In this document: in pieces, positions 10,641 to 20,371 of the stretch
Position numbering within the stretch: the first letter of the stretch is position 1
Layout: each line of letters opens with the position of its first letter
Origin: Chara braunii
Lineage: Eukaryota; Streptophyta; Charophyceae; Charales; Characeae
Assembly (NCBI GenBank): GCA_003427395.1
Contig: BFEA01000185.1
Location: 1,930,282-1,958,631, forward strand
Direction of reading: 5' to 3'
DNA length: 28,350 bases
Notes under the pieces: model-generated
What the model was told of the DNA's origin: nothing
Database searches by the model: none
Seen by the model: the letters and a program-made list of their open reading frames with translations, nothing else
Position numbers and translations under genes: made by a program

Positions 10641-11264
10641 TGATATAGTTCTCTTCCCGGGGCTCTGTTGTCCCTTGGAGCTGCTATTATCCCCCTTCCC
10701 TTCATGGAGCCCCACCTTATCTGTTAGCCCATCCCTAGTCCAGCAGCCCCCCTGAAATAAGACAGTCCTGTTCTGCAACCCCTCTGTTCAATGTTGCTGT
10801 GAGGTGTCCCTTCGAAACCCCTTTAAGCCCCTAAACCCTCTCTGTGTCCTTGGAGAACTTTCTTTTTTCTGGTGGGTGGGACCCAAAAGCAAATAGGAGC
10901 CTAGAGCAGTATGCACAGTGGTTGTGGGGGCCAGTGGTATGTAGATCTTTTCTGTATGTAAGAAGACGTTACTTCGATGTCTGTTCCTTTTTAACCCTGT
11001 CCTTAATAGAGGAATTGAGGTTTTTTTTGTTTTGTATTTTTTGTAATTTTTTTATTATTTTTATTTTTTTGTTGAATGGATGGGTATTCCAAGCTGCTGG
11101 AACTGGTTCCTTTGCAGTTACATTTACTCGTGCCAAAGGTGACTCTCATATGTCTGTAATCCAGCCTCTACAACAACCTGGGCTTTTATAAAAGAAAATA
11201 AAAGGAAATAAAAGGAAAAAAACAACAAAGGTTGTGTAGTGGGATCCCTGCAAAGGTCTGTTAC

Positions 11265-11330
11265 AACCCAAGTATAAGGGGTGCTGAACCCTGTTTCCAA
11301 CAGGTGTCATGTGCACTTGGGACCCCGTTC
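11265..11330 (+). repeat. SINE-like unit, weak copy before the LINE fragment
   Basis: CTGAACCCTGTTTCCAACAGGTGTCATGTGCAC resembles the family core at reduced identity, immediately 5' of the LINE pseudogene and in the same orientation as the copy on its 3' side. Confidence 0.35.
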
Positions 11331-11344
11331 TAGTCATACAAAAC

Positions 11345-13318
11345 GAAAATTTGATCTGTTATGCTATTAGTAGGGGTATCTCTTCACTAAAGCGTCAGAT
11401 CACAGCCTTCCTGAGGAGTGACCACGAGAAACTAAACATGATTAATCGAGTGGCATGGCACTCAATAATCCAACCAAAAACAAAAGGGGGTCTAGGCATT
11501 ATTGACCCACTGGTACGGACTAAGGCACTGGCAATACAATGGATCAAACGTCTGATCTTCAACCCGGACATCCCCTGGAAAGGGCTAGTCCTAGAACAGA
11601 TATCCCGATTGGCACCCCAAACACTGGAAGGGATTGACCCACGGATGTGGTTGGAAAACAGGGATTGGCCCATTCCAAGAACAAGATCGGTGCAACGGGA
11701 CCCCGATCACCACACCCCTAGACAAGCAGCAAGGGCTGACTTGCGCAACGACCCGTTCTGGCCCTCTCTCCTCATAACATGGAGAAGCCTTCCTCTACCG
11801 GATAAAACCTCACCGGATAGATGGGAGGAAGTAGCGAGGCAACCCCTTTTCGGCAACAGATGGGTGGCAGACTCAAGAGGACAAACACTCCATTGCATGG
11901 ACTCTCCCTGGCAAGGATGGATCAAGCGAGGGATAACGAGGGTGAAGGACATACGGGATACGGAGAAAAAGGAGTGGATAGGTCCCGACCAGCTACGGGA
12001 GAGACCTAGGTACTGCCACCGGCCACGGAAGCCCTGGAGGCGATAGTGGAAAGGATCCCCCTAGAATGGTGGAGAATCCTTCACAAAGGCCCTACCCTAC
12101 AAAAGTCAGATTGGGTGGCGGTGAGGGGGCGACAAGGAGAAGTAGGCAGGGTGGCCTGCTGCTCCCCGGAAGGTACAGTTGAAGTAAATATTTTCCAAGT
12201 AGGATGGGACAACATAATCCAAAAGAGCAAACCGGAAGAAACCATCGAATGCCAAAAAGAAGGGTTGTTCAGGATCAGAGTGCTCGAGGAAAATGAACAA
12301 TACATAGCCGTCCAACCTTGCTCCCCGATCCATTATCTGGCCTTGGGCCCGCCGGAATGGACATGGACAAACCGTATGGGGAAAGGAAGGAAATGCACTA
12401 AGACATTATACGGTCTAACAGTCAAGTCGACTTACAGGCTGCTAAGACTGACAATAAACCAGACCGGCCGAAATCGCCTCGCTCCAATGGCAGCTTGAAC
12501 ACCGTTGCCTACCGACCAATAACTGGTTGATAGATAGGACATCCTTGGAACAGAGGGGACGCGCTCTTCCTTGGTGCAAGCTGTGCATTAACTCGTTCCC
12601 ATCTAAAAAACGACCGGAGACAAGTGAACACATCTTTTTGCAATGTTCGGGTGCACTCTGGTTGTGGAGATGGTGGGACAGAATTTGGGAGCAGCTAGAA
12701 ACAACAGCCCCGTGGCCCTGGGACTGGAAGGCGATATTGTTTGAAATTTGGCCCAAAGCCCACGCTGACCAACTCGATGAATTCACGGACAACATGTTCA
12801 AAATGGGACGAAGGGCGGTACTCTGGGCGCTCTGGAGACGACGCTGCACATTTGAATTGGAGGGAGCCAGATTAAAAGGGCCCGAGTTCACGGACAGTAT
12901 ACAACAACAGATTAAAACAGAAATAATTGCGCAATGGGAGGGGGTCAAAACACGGATCAGACTCCTGGACAGGCAAAAAGACATCCAACTAAAAATTAAG
13001 GAATTCAGCTTGAGCTGGCTCGGAGGATCTGATGGGGGGAGAACGGGGAAGGTAGAATGGAAAGGGGAACATCTAGAATTAGGGGTGGACCAGGAATTAG
13101 GGGTGGACCAGGGGAGAACGGAGATAGTAAGAGACTATCGACTGATATTTTATGAATGGACCAAAGTTGATGCGGCTATCCCCCTAAAACCCCGGGATGA
13201 ATTCCCTGACCACCCCCCCCCCCTCAAACTGTCTGGTAGACATGTGGTGGTATGGAGGATAACTAAGTTTAAGGACAGTGAGAGACCCATCTTGGATAAT
13301 GGGAGCAGGTGGGGGTAG
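11345..13318 (+). pseudogene. 5'-truncated LINE ORF2, RT C-terminal region with zf-RVT
   Basis: The C-terminal part of a non-LTR retrotransposon polyprotein, which in an intact element would carry endonuclease and RT upstream. Three frames join end to end. 11345-12043 has INRVAWHSIIQPKTKGGLGI, the post-RT block common in plant LINEs. About 12031-12498 continues from ALEAIVERIPLEWWRIL. About 12458-13318 has LQWQLEHRCLPTNNWL, then the zf-RVT zinc motif CKLC...ETSEHIFLQC and LWRWW. Two frameshifts (about 12020-12035 and 12450-12480) break it. The endonuclease and catalytic RT motifs are missing, as expected of 5' truncation. An exact 18-bp tandem duplication (13076-13093 and 13094-13111) inserts VDQELG. 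The end is a TAG just after RWG. Plant-type family assignment is from motif knowledge, not a search. Confidence 0.85.
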
Positions 13319-13436
13319 GGGAGCTAGTGTATTGCACCAGACATCTGGCGCCCCGTACAAGGTGAAGAGGTTCCCCGACAACCTGCTTTGTCAATCCCCT
13401 GGTCTCCAGGGCAATCAATGCTGGCAGGAATTATCC

Positions 13437-13537
13437 TCAGTTGTGTTTCTCTTGATGATCATCAAGCCCAGTCTGTACATGGGACGCTGGACCCATTTTC
13501 CAGCAGGTGCTGCTCCCCACCAATAGACGGAGTCTCC
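13437..13537 (+). repeat. SINE-like unit 3' of the LINE
   Basis: TACATGGGACGCTGGACCCATTTTCCAGCAGGTGCTGCTCCCCACCAATAGA matches the family, in the same orientation as the LINE and about 120 bp after its stop. It may be the LINE's own 3' UTR. It is interrupted after GGAGTC by the MITE-like element at 13544. Confidence 0.6.
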
Positions 13538-13543
13538 CCCCAG

Positions 13544-13933
13544 GCTGCGTAGCACGGCGAACGTGTTCGCACCCCTCCACGTTCGCCCGAACGTGTTCGC
13601 GGGTTCGTGCGAACAGGTGGCGAACATGTTCGTGCGAACAGGTCGCGGACATATTTTGTTTTCGTAAAAAAAAATATATATATATATATATTTTTTTCGG
13701 TTTTTGATTTTTAACTCATGATTGGCTGAGAATTTGAATATAACTCCAAGGCAAAAGTTGCTTGTTTTATTATTTTACATAATATTTTTTTTTTTCAAAA
13801 GTTTTGGAGATTTTTTTTATTTATTTATTTTTAATATTTTTTATGTTCGCGTTCGGAGGGTTTTGGGCGCTTGTTCGCGTTCGGGCGACCATGTTCGTGT
13901 TCTCTTCCGAACGCGAACACGGTGCTACGTAGC
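13544..13933. mobile_element. MITE-like element with TIRs and GTTCG subterminal repeats
   Basis: The left end GCTGCGTAGCAC and the right end (reverse complement GCTACGTAGCAC) are terminal inverted repeats. CCCCAG flanks both ends (13538-13543 and 13934-13939), a possible 6-bp target duplication, though the C-run makes this weak. Both subterminal regions are dense in GTTCG/CGAAC words (13557-13650 and 13843-13915), and the middle is A+T-rich (AT and T runs). No transposase frame, so it would be non-autonomous. The layout suggests a hAT- or MULE-like origin; the family is not decided. Confidence 0.6.
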
Positions 13934-14001
13934 CCCCAGATGTTAGTGATGTCTACTCTTATCAGTATCACTAACACCGCTAGCCTAAGGGGTGTATTTC
14001 A

Positions 14002-14027
14002 CCAAAAAAAAAAAAAAAAAAAAAAAA
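14002..14027. repeat. poly(A) tract
   Basis: A-run following TTTCACC. No retroposon body could be assigned 5' of it with confidence. Confidence 0.8.
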
Positions 14028-14256
14028 GGGTATCTCTTCGCTGGTACCTTGTAGAACCTTGTAACCCAAATCGTCCCACAAGGCTTATTTTCGGGTTTAT
14101 TTTTCTGCCCTAATTTTCCATTAGAATCGCGTTGTACACTAGTCCCCTGATCCCCTTGTTGTATAAACTGGTGTTAGGCAGTTATGTAACGATCACAAAA
14201 AAATGTAGCGAGTTGTATGAACCGTTAAATCACTAGTACTTAGCCCAGCTCTTGAT

Positions 14257-14354
14257 GCCGAACCGGGAAACGCCCTGCACGCCAAGTTTTGCCCAGCCGC
14301 CGCCACGTCGTTTCGGTTTTCTTTTGGCTGGCGCCTCCAGGCATTGTGGTTCGG
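14257..14354. repeat. long interrupted stem-loop
   Basis: CCGAACC at 14258-14264 pairs with GGTTCGG at 14348-14354. Inside, GCC and GCCA blocks face GGC and TGGC blocks at similar spacing. Could be a foldback or a structured RNA; seen by eye only. Confidence 0.35.
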
Positions 14355-14569
14355 TAGCCAGAACCCCATCAGTCGTGGCGCGTTAACGGAAAACGTCCGC
14401 GGCCAATGTATGGGCCAACTACTGGTGGTTTAATGGTTGTCTTGGCAATCGATTGGTGAGACCCATGACCACACCACAACCATCACTCCCCAAACCTTGT
14501 TGTGGGAACTTGTGGGGATTGAGGTCCATCTCATCCGGATGCTGCAATGTTCCGAGCAATGTTGGTGGC

Positions 14570-14570
<1 letters not shown>

Positions 14571-14600
<30 letters not shown>
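14571..14600. repeat. (AAT)n microsatellite
   Basis: Ten trinucleotide units followed by an A-run. Confidence 0.9.
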
Positions 14601-14602
<2 letters not shown>

Positions 14603-14621
14603 TTAAAAAAAAAAATCGTCT

Positions 14622-14876
14622 AGAGTCCATGCTCTATTACAAAGGAACGATTCGTCACAAGGCAGCTGCCAAATTGAGGGAACCGGTCAGGCCATCCTCA
14701 ATGCAAGGGCCCAGATCAAGGATAGGGGGTCCATGGATGGAGCCGCTGGAGCCTCCACACTGCTGGGTGCAGTGATGCACAATCTTCAAATTGCAGGTGG
14801 GGATACTAAGGATGAGCACAAAGTGAGTCGAAACGCCGACTCGAAGCTCGAACGAGATGACGAAGTAATGCAATGA
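14622..14876 (+). CDS. unrecognised coding-like tail, possible 3' exon
   Basis: A frame without an early ATG is open from about the A-run to TGA at 14874-14876. It reads HALLQRNDSSQ...GQAILNARAQIKDRGS...ASTLLGAVMHNLQIAGG...EHKVSRNADSKLERDDEV. Its composition (Ala, Gly, charged residues, no low-complexity repeats) is more protein-like than the overlapping ATG-started frame. A GTGAGT at about 14823 could be a splice donor after GACTAAGGATGAGCACAAA. It is followed at once by the 42-N gap, so downstream context is lost. No domain recognised; it may be part of another element. Confidence 0.3.
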   Translation, partial: RVHALLQRNDSSQGSCQIEGTGQAILNARAQIKDRGSMDGAAGASTLLGAVMHNLQIAGGDTKDEHKVSRNADSKLERDDEVMQ

Positions 14877-14909
14877 TCGACCACAGTCGTAAACATAGTG
14901 TTGAGAAGG

Positions 14910-14951
14910 NNNNNNNNNNNNNNNNNNNNNNNNNNNNNNNNNNNNNNNNNN
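14910..14951. other. assembly gap, 42 Ns
   Basis: A run of N abutting a long (GA)n microsatellite, the usual cause of such gaps. Confidence 0.98.

Positions 14952-15037
<86 letters not shown>
14952..15037. repeat. (GA)n microsatellite beside the gap
   Basis: Over 40 GA units with one AAAG interruption. True length is unknown because of the gap. Confidence 0.95.
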
Positions 15038-15318
15038 TGCAGTGGGGATGAGAGAAGAGGACGCTGGTACACATGAGTAGTGCAAAAAAATTTGCTTCAT
15101 TAAAAAATTATCGTGAGCGCAAAAGCAACATAGTAAGGCCTCCCTACATGTTTCGGCTATGTCACCGGCACAACCATCATCGAGGGAGATAATTGCGCTT
15201 ACCATCATTCAAACAGGAAGGGAATAAATACCCAAAACCGTCCTACAGATGATCCTAGTCCATTGAATAGAGAAAAACACGTCGTCCCGAAGCCTTTGCG
15301 AAAAGAGTGGAAAGGGGG

Positions 15319-15362
<44 letters not shown>

Positions 15363-15665
15363 TAAAGAAACAGCCGAACGTTTTGTCGTCATCACGGGAA
15401 CTGAAAGCAGCGGGAAGACAAAGGTCAGGAATAAAAGGACAAAATAGATGACGAAAGCTAGATGGAGGAGAATAAGATAATCAAAAGTAAAGCAAAAAAA
15501 TAATAACAAGTGCGCGGAAATCCCATGAGAACAGACGAAAAACATACCGCGGATCATCTTCAAAGGTATCTCAGGGGGGATGTCGCAGTACCCAAGGCAG
15601 TGCCAGGGCAATATGCAAAATCGAGTACCGCATGTCTGAGTATCCGTCTGCGGTAAGTGAGCTGC
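15038..15665. other. no gene seen; (GA)n at 15321-15359
   Basis: Lies just past the 3' end of the Penelope-like element (which is on the minus strand) and could contain its 3' UTR. The reverse complement of hammerhead core motifs was looked for and not found. Confidence 0.5.
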
Positions 15666-16034
15666 CTACTGTCGGTAGTGACATCCTACAAGAGACAAAA
15701 CGTGACGCCATTTCATCCTTTGGTATCCAAACCCGAATTCGTAAAACCCCTCATTCAGAATACGGACCCACCCCTTCCAGCAACCATTGTTTTTTTCAGA
15801 GAATTCATCAACAACTTTGAGGAAAAGTTTCCCGGGAAACCCCTTAAGCCTCCATTCCCTCCTGAAGGAAATCTGAAAGACACCCACTCCTCTGGAATCA
15901 GAGGAGTGAGTCGGTACCCGGTTCATTTGACCCTTGATAGCTAGCACCCACCTTCTGGCATATGGGCCCATAGAACCAGAAGTCCTGAGTAGACAAGAAA
16001 ATTGCCCCTTTCTCAGTCTAGATGGATTCCTCAT
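15666..16034 (-). pseudogene. Penelope-like element, RT thumb remnant
   Basis: In a frame shifted from the RT segment upstream, the text resumes as KGQFSCLLRTSGSMGPYARR and later RREWRLKGFPGKLFLKVVDEF. In Penelope-like RTs the region after motif E has a similar block (E-L, then a G-[YF]-P turn and a hydrophobic helix), so this is likely the thumb. The frameshift lies at about 16020-16035, right after the stop that ends the RT frame. No nuclease follows, in agreement with the nuclease having been found at the other end of the element. Confidence 0.5.
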
Positions 16035-16866
16035 TCTTAATGGTCCCCTCGCACCGCACAGCAGGTGGGAAGGCTTGACATTCCATTTTGCATCTTAAAA
16101 ATTTCCAAAAACCGTCTCGTGAATCAGTGCGAACCGAGGTCAAATTTTTATTATAAAGAGAGATAAAACGTAAGTAGACATCCCTAGCCTTCTCAAAAGA
16201 ATCTTGGGTCCTATCAGAAAGAATAACAAACAAAGCCACATCATCAACCAATCTTAAGCCCTGAATCAGATTGCGGTCCTTGCCTAAAGAGTTAAGAAAA
16301 GAGAACTCATTGTAAGAGCAGAGGAGGCAGGCCAACGCCGGGCTAGAAGTTTTGCCAATCGGGATGCCAATCTTTTGTTTGATGATGAAGCTAGACGCCT
16401 TAGAAAAGGTATGACTAAGATCGAATTCGACGAACTGAATGATCTCAGAAAATCTCATACGACACCAACCTTGTTCACCATAAGCCTTGCCCAAATCAGT
16501 ACCTTTACCCATTTTGTTAACTCTTATAGCCTTGTGCTCCTTCCCCACAAAAAAATCACACAGCCACTCAACAACACAGATAATACCGTCATGTGGTAGT
16601 TTAGTAAACATCTCTTTGATGTCGAAGTTGGCCGAGAGAAGCAGACCATCGGTGTACTTTTCAGATTTACTGCTTAGTCGCTTAATCATGTGTTTTTTTA
16701 ACAGATTAGTGTTTTTCAAGTTGAAGTGACTAGATTCCAGTACCCTCCAAACGAGCCCGTTGATGGCCTTGGAAACGACCTTACAAGCACGAACACTCGT
16801 TTCTGAAAAGGAGGGAGCAATGGGTCTCCATCTGGTGACATCCTTGTATTTCGGAATCTCATACAC
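16018..16866 (-). pseudogene. Penelope-like element, reverse transcriptase core
   Basis: This segment holds the catalytic palm and fingers of the RT that would copy the element RNA at its target. Counting from the first Met of this 282-residue piece: YEIPKYKDV...RWRPI (residues 2-16, fingers), FDIKEMFTKLPHD (81-93, motif A, Asp82), KIGIPIGKTSSPALACLL (165-182, motif B), LRLVDDVALF (204-213, motif C, Asp208-Asp209) and KFLRCKMEC (256-263, motif E). The MFTKLPHD and GIPIG...SP forms are typical of Penelope-like RTs. The two motif C aspartates and the motif A aspartate are present. The piece is in the same frame as the three minus-strand segments above it, separated only by stop codons, so the Met is not a real start. 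Confidence 0.85.
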
Positions 16867-16881
16867 CTAACCCAAAGATCC

Positions 16882-17376
16882 TCAGGTGTTCCATGGGGTC
16901 AGTCTCTGAGCCTGGATCTCGTAGTACCTATTCTTGCAGATTGACAAAATGTCCCTCTCCAGCCTTCCATCCACTTCAAAGCCTTCATTATCCCAAAACA
17001 GCTTAGCGAGAGCGTTGTTGTAAACAAGTGAATAACATACCAACGTATCACCTATATTGTGATCAATAGGCGCAACAATCAACCCATCCAAGCTTCTTTC
17101 CCATTTTGTAGCCACTTCTTCATGTGGAGCCAGACCTTGTCGCTTATTCACAAAGCAAGACATAATCATCTCAGAGTTTCTCACCCACCCGTCTTCACAC
17201 GGGATATGAGAAAGCCCATCCTTCAGTGCCATTTTTATCCCACCAACAGACTGAGTTCTAGACGGGCACAAAATATTTCGAGAGTTTCTCAGAGGTAGGG
17301 GAAGTTCAGATAGCTCAGATAAAACAGAAAAAAACATGACTGTCATCATTATGAGGAAAGAAACCACTACTGTCAT
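16882..17376 (-). pseudogene. Penelope-like element, N-terminal RT segment
   Basis: Same reading frame as the RT core. The block LDGLIVAPIDHNIGDTLVCY, then YNNALAKLFWDNEGFEV (last third), fits the conserved first block of Penelope-like RTs, where a basic or polar residue follows the Asp and a YxxAL helix comes after. Two in-frame stops (TGA and TAG, about 16868-16884) separate it from the core. HEEVATKWERS precedes it. Role: RT fingers and template contact, by family knowledge. Confidence 0.65.
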
Positions 17377-17406
17377 AGCATGAGCACGTGTTAGAAGACA
17401 CTCTAA

Positions 17407-17976
17407 TTATAGATCTGTGGTTATGGAGCAAGTCAGCCACATATTTGCTGCTAGTCCATACCACCTTGAGTCTAGAGATAAGAACGTCAACAAGCAGATC
17501 GATGGAACATGTTTCCTAATTACCCGTTTAGCCAACTCAAAGATGGATGGTTTACAGATCTGGTCGTCGAAGGTCATTTTAACAACAGTCGGGGCTAAGC
17601 AACGAAAACCACAGGCAGATGTAAGTATTTTTCCTACAACTCCCTTGAGAATGGTCCGAGATTTATCCCGGTGAAACAGTTCGATCACGTTATACAGCTT
17701 GATCAAGTTGTGCAGGCTGGCTCTATATAGCCCAACCCTTGTACTCGACACTTGGAGCAGACTGGCCAACACATCACGCCTGAGGTCAGCCATACTTTTT
17801 CTCTTCCTCAAATGCATTACATGAAAGACAATACCTTCCAAAAACTCGTGTTTCATATTTTTCAGCAAAAATGTCTTGTTTCCAAATTCGACGATAGACC
17901 AACCAAAAGTTCTTTTAATTTTTCCCCAAGAATCTGAAAAATGTGTGCCTCCAGTGCTTAGGAGGTTAATATGCAA
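17407..17976 (-). pseudogene. Penelope-like element, linker between GIY-YIG and RT
   Basis: The frame is open without a break upstream to about 18114 and ends at TAA (17407-17409), after which the same frame resumes. It is mixed hydrophobic and basic (KNMKHEFLEGIVFHVMHLRKRKSMADLRRDV; GVVGKILTSACGFRCLAP), with several Cys and His residues but no clear zinc finger. In elements with an N-terminal nuclease this position is the poorly conserved linker to the RT. Not identifiable on its own; the assignment rests on shared frame and position. Confidence 0.6.
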
Positions 17977-18171
17977 ACAACCATCATCTGATAATTTGTT
18001 AAGAACATTAGTGACTGAGAAAGAAAGGTCGGTGGTTTCCCAGGGTTCTGGAGCAGGGTGGGAGATAGGAGAAGTACCCCAACAAACAGGCCGGTCTTCC
18101 AGCTTTCTAGATAATTATATACTTCCTTTTCTTTGTAGAAAGGATCGACGCTCCCTCCACCCCTTGCCTTT

Positions 18172-18531
18172 TCAGGGTTTCCTTTTCCTAACACCATTCA
18201 ATGTCGGTGTCCATCTCGAAATCATAGACTCTTCTACACTTCGAATCCCATCACCTGATGGGAAAGCAATAGGAATAGCAACATAGCTATACCACTCATT
18301 CCGCTGAAACCATCGCCGAACCTTAGGACTTCTACCGCCATTCGCTTGCCTAGACCTTCTAATGTGCTCATCCCATCGAATCTTAAGCGAACGTGTAGTA
18401 GAACCAATGTACGTAGCGTTGAACCAGGGGGATATCAAAACGTAGACACACGGTCCATCCCAACCACACAGATCAACACATTTATTCAACGAATCATTCC
18501 AATAACCGACGAACTTATCAGCCCACTGCAA
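18172..18531 (-). pseudogene. Penelope-like element, N-terminal GIY-YIG endonuclease
   Basis: A GIY-YIG homing-type nuclease domain that would nick target DNA for retrotransposition. In this 119-residue piece: CVYVLIS at 28-34 (GIY position, Tyr30), TYIGSTTRSLKIRWDEHIRRS at 40-60 (YIG 41-43, catalytic-type Arg52, His56), SVEESMISRWTPTLN at 98-112 (metal-binding Glu100 or Glu101, Asn112). All key positions look kept. It ends at TGA 18172-18174. A second in-frame TAA lies at about 18115. Below that the frame continues into the linker and RT. Its start is not real: an in-frame TGA sits at 18541-18543, and upstream coding text appears in other frames. N-terminal placement is typical of the permuted Penelope-like class (Chlamys/Naiad types), not of canonical Penelope or Athena. 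Confidence 0.85.
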
Positions 18532-18584
18532 CTTTCCACATCATGCCAGCGTCAAAATCAGGAAACACATTAGTATATTCATCG

Positions 18585-19026
18585 CTACTGCAATCCTGCC
18601 TTGCCACCCTTCGTCCTTTCGTCATGATCGCAACTGCTCAAGGTGACACCAGGATGCAGGTAAGCTAACAGATCATCAAGAGGGATTCTCTTCTTAAAAC
18701 TCCTCCTCGAATTCTTCATCGTCCTCGTCTTCGCCATAGACCTCGTTTGCACGCAATGTGGCCAGCGCAGTCGTAGTAATCTTCTTGTTGACATATTTAA
18801 TTCGGTCCTTCTTGCACAACGCTTCCATCTCATGCTTGGTTTTCTGCATGAGGACCTCAATTTGATCATCCATGTATTTTTTCCTTCCCTCCTTCCCTGG
18901 TCCAGCTACTGCAGCCTTCTTCCCCCGGATGATTCCATCAAAGCCAAGTTCTTGTGGCGCGCCTTCGTTAATAGAAATACCGGACGAACGCCTTCTAGGG
19001 CCGTTACCAGCCACGGAGGCAAACAT
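18585..19026 (-). pseudogene. acidic segment upstream of the GIY-YIG domain
   Basis: The frame from 19026 reads KYMDDQIEVLMQKTKHEMEALC...ITTTALATLRANEVYG and then an acidic tail, EDEDDEEFEEEF, before a TAA at 18694-18696. In the neighbouring frame the text seems to go on as KKRIPLDDLLAYLHPGVTLSSCDHDE to a stop at 18585. A third frame reads SSDEYTNVFPDFDAGMMWKVAV up to about 18545, where the GIY-YIG frame takes over. This relay across frames suggests one ancestral reading frame with at least three small indels. No known domain; the first half is predicted helical. Confidence 0.5.
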
Positions 19027-19324
19027 GTCTCCCAGCCGTGCTGAAAAACCATTACGGGAAGTAGTCTCTACGTGGTCTCACCACAGACAAGATGGGCCAG
19101 GTTCCATGGCAACACTAGCTCTCTGGGAGACAGGGGGCTTGGGGAGCAGGGGGAGGAGGAGGAGGAGGAGGAGGAGGAGGAGGAGGAGGAGGGGGAGACC
19201 CGGTGACAGGGGTTACATGAACTGGATTGGTGGTATGGGCAGGAGGTGGAGGGGGACGGGGAGCTAGAGAAGACGAAGTAGCAACAGGTGGACGAGCTGG
19301 GGGTGGACTCTCAGGTACAGGCGG
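19027..19324 (-). other. low-complexity linker with (GGA)n
   Basis: 19151-19192 is a (GGA)n run (Pro/Ser-rich on the minus strand). It lies between the two halves of the proposed upstream part of the element and could be an expanded proline-rich linker. Confidence 0.5.
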
Positions 19325-20262
19325 TTAGGCCGCAGGGGGTTGGGGAGGGTGGAAGGGAGGAGGGGGAGCAAACAGGTTGGGATGTTGAGAAGTCGGGGGG
19401 GTAAGGAGAGCAACACCCTGGTCCTTAATTGATTTCAAGCACGAGAGCATTTCCTGGAACAAAAGCGAATGGGCATCATGTGCCTTGCGGACGTTGTCCA
19501 AGTCCATTCGAAGCAACCCCATGTCAAGTGGGGTTGCCTCATTACCCACCCGTTGCCTGCCAACCGCCTACCGTTGCGGCGCAACTGAGTTACCCGCCAT
19601 CGTGACTTGGTCACGTTTGCGATTATCACTATTGTCTCCATTTTTTCCAATCTCCCCTTCTTTGGGAGATTTTTTTTCTTCTCAACTTTCTCCCAGCTGA
19701 CTTTACTACTTTCTCCGGAGGCGCCTTTCTTTTTTGCCTCCATCTCTTCCATCTGTTCCCTAACAAGCTTAGTCATCCTGGCTTCGCATTCAGCCTCTTT
19801 CTTCTCTTCTGCCTCAAGCCTACTCTGCTCTTCTTCACGTGCTATCCTGGCTTGTTCTTCCCTGTTTCTCTGATCCTCCTCCTCACGTCTGCGCTCCCTT
19901 TCTTCTCGCCGATCATTCCAGATCTCCCTCAAAATCGTCATTGCTTCACTATCGGATCCAACCTTCCTAGGTCTATTCCAGCCACGTCCATTAGTCCCGC
20001 CAAAACCACCGCGCGGTGGTTGGTAAGGTACGATGGCGTTACAAGCTGATGGAACAGTCGTGCTTGATACCGTTACCGCCGGAGCTTGGAGAAGTGGTGG
20101 TTGCGATCCATGCGAAGGAGGGGCAGGAGCAGGATTGGGAGGGGGGAGAGGGAGTGGAGGGAGTGGAGGGAGTGGGGGAGCCGATGGAGCGTGCGCAGCG
20201 TTATAGATAGGCTGTCCTTGCACATAAGTGGGATTTTGCCTCTGCTGGTTGGCCACATACAA
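19325..20262 (-). pseudogene. proline-rich and coiled-coil protein upstream of the PLE nuclease
   Basis: From ATG at 20262: a Pro/Ala-rich part (residues about 25-65), a Gly/Arg-rich basic patch (RGGFGGTNGRGWNRPRK, about 84-100), then a highly charged helix of some 70 residues (ILREIWNDRREERERRREEE... to EEMEAKKKG), a likely coiled coil. At about 19640 the frame shifts and the text resumes as MGNEATPLDMGLLRMDLDNV...SLLFQEMLSCLKSIKDQG (19549 down), ending in a Pro-rich tail at 19325. The layout (disordered Pro-rich, basic, coiled coil) resembles ORF1/Gag-like RNA-binding proteins of retroelements. It is on the same strand as the PLE and directly upstream, so it may be its N-terminal extension or ORF1; a separate, older element is the alternative. 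Confidence 0.5.
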
Positions 20263-20371
20263 CAGAAAACTTGTGGCAAATTTTCATCATGGTTTCAACT
20301 TCGACACAAGTTGGGACCAACATATGAAGAAGGTGAAATGGTTGGCCCAATTGTTTTGACGGGCCGTTCGC

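Noticed and set aside
14655-15208. Long Ser/Leu and Arg/Glu frames around 14950
   Set aside because: They are translations of the (GA)n microsatellite and the N gap.
16034-18531. Bacterial group II intron or retron RT
   Set aside because: The GIY-YIG partner, the MFTKLPHD and GIPIG...SP motif forms and the eukaryotic context fit Penelope-like RTs better.
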